DNA of 8,768 bases from Halanaerobium sp046541575. Lineage in GTDB: Bacteria; Bacillota; Halanaerobiia; Halanaerobiales; Halanaerobiaceae. Location: positions 1 to 8,768 of the forward strand of contig JBKHDA010000074.1 in assembly GCA_046541575.1 (NCBI GenBank), read 5' to 3'. The notes under the pieces were generated by a model that worked only from the letters and a program-made list of their open reading frames with translations, ran no database searches and was not told the origin of the DNA. Of the stretch, positions 6,439 through 8,768 are shown one piece after another. Position 1 is the stretch's first letter. Every line of letters begins with the position of its first letter. A program made the translations under genes and the position numbers.

Positions 6439-7842
6439 ATGAAGGTAAAAAAATATACAGGTGAAACAATGCAGGATGTAATTTTTCAGGTCAAAGCCGA
6501 TCTGGGTCCAGAAGCAGTAATTGTTAATAAAAGAAAATTTAAAAAGGGTGGAATCTTTGGATTTTTTGGGAAAGAAGTTTTTGAAGTAGTTGCTGCTCTG
6601 GAAGATAAAGGCAGTGTTGAAACTGAAAAAAAAGATAATACAAAAGGCGAAGATGTAGATGATGTTGTAGAGATTTCTAATTACGGCAGAGATAGCAGAA
6701 AAGTTGAAAGAGAGCAGATAACAAAAACTGCGAGCAAAGATCCTGAAAACAAGGATGCAATAAAAGAATTTATCAGTGATATAAAGACTGCTGCTGATTC
6801 TGCTGCTGATCAAAAAAAGGAAAAAGATAAAAAAACAAAACAGAAGCAGAAAAGTAATAATTTCCGACAGGAATTAAATAAAAAGCAGCAAAATTTTAAA
6901 GAGCAAAATGATTATAGTTCTGCTCAGCAGGATAATGTTATTACAGAAAAAGAAAAGTTAGATAGTAAAAAAGACAATGATCAAGAAAAAAACTTAACTG
7001 CAGCCCAAAAACTGCAGAATAAGTTTCAGAATAAAAATAAATCTAATGAAAATAAAAGTTTCAACAATAGTAATCAGCTATATAACTATTTATTAGAGCA
7101 GGGAGTAGACAGCAGAAATGTTAATCTTTTTCTCAAAAAAATGGATGCTGAAATAAAATCAGATAGTGAAACTGATTTTGAAGATCAGCTAAAAGAGTTT
7201 CTTGCTTTATATTTTTCTGAGAATAATAAAATCACCATTGATTCTTCTCAAAAAATAGTTTCTTTTATTGGTCCAACTGGAGTTGGTAAAACAACGACAA
7301 TGGCTAAAATTGCAGCGCATTTTGCTGTAGATGAAAATAAAAATGTAGGCTTAATTACAGCAGATACCTATAGAATTGCTGCAGTAGAACAGCTGCAGAC
7401 TTACAGTAAAATAATTGATATACCTTTTGCAGTCTGCTACAGTAGTTCTAAATTGGAAGAGATGATTGCAGGTAAGTTTAGAAATTGTGATTTAATTTTA
7501 ATCGATACTCCAGGCAGCAGCTGGAAGGATCAGCTGCAGTTAGGAAGATTAGAAGATTATGTTGACCATAATTTTGTAGATGAAGTTCATCTATTACTAA
7601 GCCTGAATACCAAAAGTAGTGATCTGCGCAGTATTATTTCTAAATTTTCTGAGCTGAGTCCCGATCGTGCTCTACTGACAAAACTTGATGAAACAAGCAG
7701 TTATGGAGATATAATTAATATTAAAGAAAATTATAATCTGCCGCTTTCTTATTTAACCTGCGGCCAGGATGTTCCAGAAGATCTTGAAATAGCAAGTGCT
7801 GATAAGATTTACAATTATTTATTTGGTGATTTTTATGCGTAG
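6439..7842 (+). CDS. flhF: Flagellar SRP-family GTPase FlhF with an extended linker
   Basis: FlhF is the SRP-type GTPase (relative of Ffh and FtsY) that marks where flagella assemble. The product is 467 residues, about 100 longer than B. subtilis FlhF (366). Residues 1-54 are the B domain (MKVKKYTGETMQDVIFQVKA). Residues 55-208 are a Lys/Gln/Asn/Asp-rich low-complexity linker. The NG domain starts near 208, with P-loop GPTGVGKTT at 278-286, DTYR at 309-312, G3 DTPGSS at 356-361, TKLDE at 414-418 and closing GQDVPEDL at 442-449. The G3 motif normally reads DTAGR, so the Ala and the Arg are both replaced here. All other nucleotide-binding motifs are intact, so GTP binding is expected. The ATG at 6439 touches the flhA stop. 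AGGGGG inside the end of flhA (6422-6427) can serve as its ribosome binding site. Confidence 0.96.
   Translation: MKVKKYTGETMQDVIFQVKADLGPEAVIVNKRKFKKGGIFGFFGKEVFEVVAALEDKGSVETEKKDNTKGEDVDDVVEISNYGRDSRKVEREQITKTASKDPENKDAIKEFISDIKTAADSAADQKKEKDKKTKQKQKSNNFRQELNKKQQNFKEQNDYSSAQQDNVITEKEKLDSKKDNDQEKNLTAAQKLQNKFQNKNKSNENKSFNNSNQLYNYLLEQGVDSRNVNLFLKKMDAEIKSDSETDFEDQLKEFLALYFSENNKITIDSSQKIVSFIGPTGVGKTTTMAKIAAHFAVDENKNVGLITADTYRIAAVEQLQTYSKIIDIPFAVCYSSSKLEEMIAGKFRNCDLILIDTPGSSWKDQLQLGRLEDYVDHNFVDEVHLLLSLNTKSSDLRSIISKFSELSPDRALLTKLDETSSYGDIINIKENYNLPLSYLTCGQDVPEDLEIASADKIYNYLFGDFYA
7825..7830 (+). promoter_or_regulatory. GGTGAT-type ribosome binding site of flhG (decides its start)
   Basis: GGTGAT lies within the end of flhF, 4 nt before ATG 7835. 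It matches the downstream half of the full AGGAGGTGATC complement to the 16S 3' end, so the effective spacing is like a normal GGAGG at about 8 nt. fliO has the same hexamer 3 nt before its ATG, and fliP has GTGAT 4 nt before ATG 1252. This supports starting flhG at 7835 rather than at the upstream GTG 7796. Confidence 0.5.
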
Positions 7843-8728
7843 TCAGGCGGCTAAGCTTAAGGAAATAATGCAGAAAAAGAAAGAAGAAGCTGAAGTCAAA
7901 GAATTTAAGACTTCTACTACCAGAACTATTGCTGTGGCAAGTGGTAAGGGGGGAGTTGGGAAATCAACTTTTACCGTCAATTTCGCCTATAATTTGCGCA
8001 AGCTGGACAAAGATGTGCTGATTATTGACAGTGATATCGGAATGGCCAATCTTGATATTATGCTGGGAGTACAGCCCAATTATGATATGGGGCATCTGCT
8101 GCGGGATGAATGCAGTCTTGAAGATGCTGTAATAGAAGGCCCAGCAGGTATAAAACTTTTGAGTGGAATTACAGGTGATGACAGTTTTATTGATACCCAA
8201 AATGACGCTATGCAGAAATTAGTAGAGCTGGGAGAAAAGATAGAAAAAAACTATGACTATCTGCTTATAGATTTAGGAGCTGGTGCAGCAAGAAGTATTG
8301 TTAATACTATTCTGGCTGCCGAAGAATTAATACTTCTTCTAACTACAGAACCAACCTCAGTTATGGACAGTTATAGTTTAATTAAAATTCTGGCCAACCA
8401 TGACTATCATAAATCAATAAAATTAGTAATTAATCAGACCGAAGATGAAAAAGAAGCTGAAAAAACAGCTGCTAGAATCATAAAAACAGTCAAAAATTAT
8501 TTAGATCTGGATTTAACTTTAGTCGGTAGTATAGCTCATGACCGCAAGATTAGTACAGCACTGCGCAAACAAAAACCATATTCCGAAATTTTTTCGAACC
8601 GAAAAGCAGCTAGAGATTTTGAAAAAGTTGCAAGGGAAATCACGGAAGAAGTGAAGGAACAGAAGGCCAAAGGAGTCAAAAGTTACTTTTATAAGATGGT
8701 TGGTTTTTTCAATAAACATGTTAAATAG
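7835..8728 (+). CDS. flhG: MinD-family ATPase FlhG (YlxH), flagellar number regulator
   Basis: FlhG is a ParA/MinD-type ATPase that, with FlhF, controls flagellar number and pattern by stimulating FlhF GTP hydrolysis. The product is 297 residues. The N-terminal activation helix reads SQAAKLK at 3-9 where the family consensus is DQAxxLR, so the Gln is kept but the Asp and Arg are changed. The deviant Walker A motif GKGGVGKS is at 37-44, with signature Lys38 and Lys43. VLIIDSDIGMANLDIMLG (Walker A', D65/D67) follows, and Walker B is LLIDLGAG with Asp146. The last ~17 residues (KSYFYKMVGFFNKHVK) look like the amphipathic membrane-targeting helix of MinD/FlhG. ATG 7835 is chosen because it places the activation helix at the very N-terminus and overlaps the flhF stop by 8 nt. 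The in-frame GTG 7796 would add 13 unrelated residues. Confidence 0.96.
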   Translation: MRSQAAKLKEIMQKKKEEAEVKEFKTSTTRTIAVASGKGGVGKSTFTVNFAYNLRKLDKDVLIIDSDIGMANLDIMLGVQPNYDMGHLLRDECSLEDAVIEGPAGIKLLSGITGDDSFIDTQNDAMQKLVELGEKIEKNYDYLLIDLGAGAARSIVNTILAAEELILLLTTEPTSVMDSYSLIKILANHDYHKSIKLVINQTEDEKEAEKTAARIIKTVKNYLDLDLTLVGSIAHDRKISTALRKQKPYSEIFSNRKAARDFEKVAREITEEVKEQKAKGVKSYFYKMVGFFNKHVK

Positions 8729-8745
8729 TTGATGGAGTTGAGAAT

Positions 8746-8768
8746 ATGAAGCAGTTAGAGATAAATCA
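8746..8768 (+). CDS. Start of an unidentified downstream gene (3' end outside window)
   Basis: An ATG at 8746, with GGAG (8734-8737) 8 nt upstream and 17 nt after the flhG stop, begins a frame reading MKQLEIN before the window ends. Seven residues cannot identify a family. In related Firmicute clusters the gene after flhG is often a PilZ-domain YcgR-type flagellar brake protein, or cheB, and the short N-terminus is compatible with the former. That is a guess from context. Spacing and strand indicate it belongs to the same operon. Confidence 0.55.

Noticed and set aside
6379..6813. 144-residue open frame on the - strand opposite the flhA end and flhF start
   Set aside because: It lies antisense to two confident genes, over the A-rich flhF linker whose complement lacks stops. 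The product is a Phe/Ile-rich sequence with no recognisable domain.
7504..7521. DTPGSS in FlhF read as evidence that the GTPase is dead
   Set aside because: The P-loop, DTYR, TKLDE and the closing motif are intact and the partner FlhG is complete, so an altered rather than lost activity is more likely.
7796..7834. GTG 7796 as the start of flhG
   Set aside because: It adds 13 residues unlike any FlhG N-terminus and lies deep in flhF. ATG 7835 gives the expected activation helix, an 8-nt overlap and a GGTGAT site.
1..8768. Mobile elements, CRISPR arrays, tRNA/rRNA genes, riboswitches or signs of transfer
   Set aside because: None is visible. The window is almost fully coding, with consistent base composition and canonical flagellar gene order.

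Overview
The window is a compact, one-directional flagellar gene cluster on the + strand. It encodes a C-ring/switch protein, the whole membrane part of the flagellar type III export apparatus, and the GTPase/ATPase pair that sets flagellar position and number. The order is fliY (5' end missing) - fliO - fliP - fliQ - fliR - flhB - flhA - flhF - flhG - start of one more gene. DNA is AT-rich, with many AGA, AAA, ATA and TTA codons. Gene content and order (FliY rather than plain FliN, separate fliR and flhB, flhA-flhF-flhG in tandem) match the long fla/che operon of Firmicutes. The protein style is reminiscent of anaerobic Clostridia or Halanaerobiales. That placement is an inference from family resemblance, not a database result.

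Layout. Positions 1-881 hold most of FliY: the second half of a CheC-like phosphatase domain, a polar linker and a C-terminal FliN/SpoA domain. Positions 894-3132 hold fliO, fliP, fliQ and fliR, which are tightly packed (fliO/fliP overlap by 8 nt). A 63-nt gap precedes flhB (3196-4254). A 114-nt gap precedes flhA (4369-6438); it carries an AT-only inverted repeat, a good extended -10 promoter candidate and short repeats shared with the flhB gap. flhF (6439-7842) starts directly after the flhA stop. flhG (7835-8728) overlaps flhF by 8 nt. A new reading frame with a good ribosome binding site begins at 8746 and runs off the window.

How the genes work together. FliP, FliQ and FliR form the export gate, whose assembly is helped by FliO. 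FlhB switches substrate specificity by self-cleavage at NPTH. FlhA is the export motor/docking platform. FliY is part of the rotor C-ring and probably dephosphorylates CheY-P. FlhF (SRP-type GTPase) and FlhG (MinD-type ATPase) decide where and how many flagella are built.

No wholly new system is visible. The points most worth a second look are the parallel departures from consensus in the FlhF G3 motif and the FlhG activation helix, the very long FlhF linker, the repeated sequence and promoter candidate that may split the operon before flhA, the use of GGTGAT-type ribosome binding sites at overlapping or close starts, and homopolymer tracts in export-gate genes.
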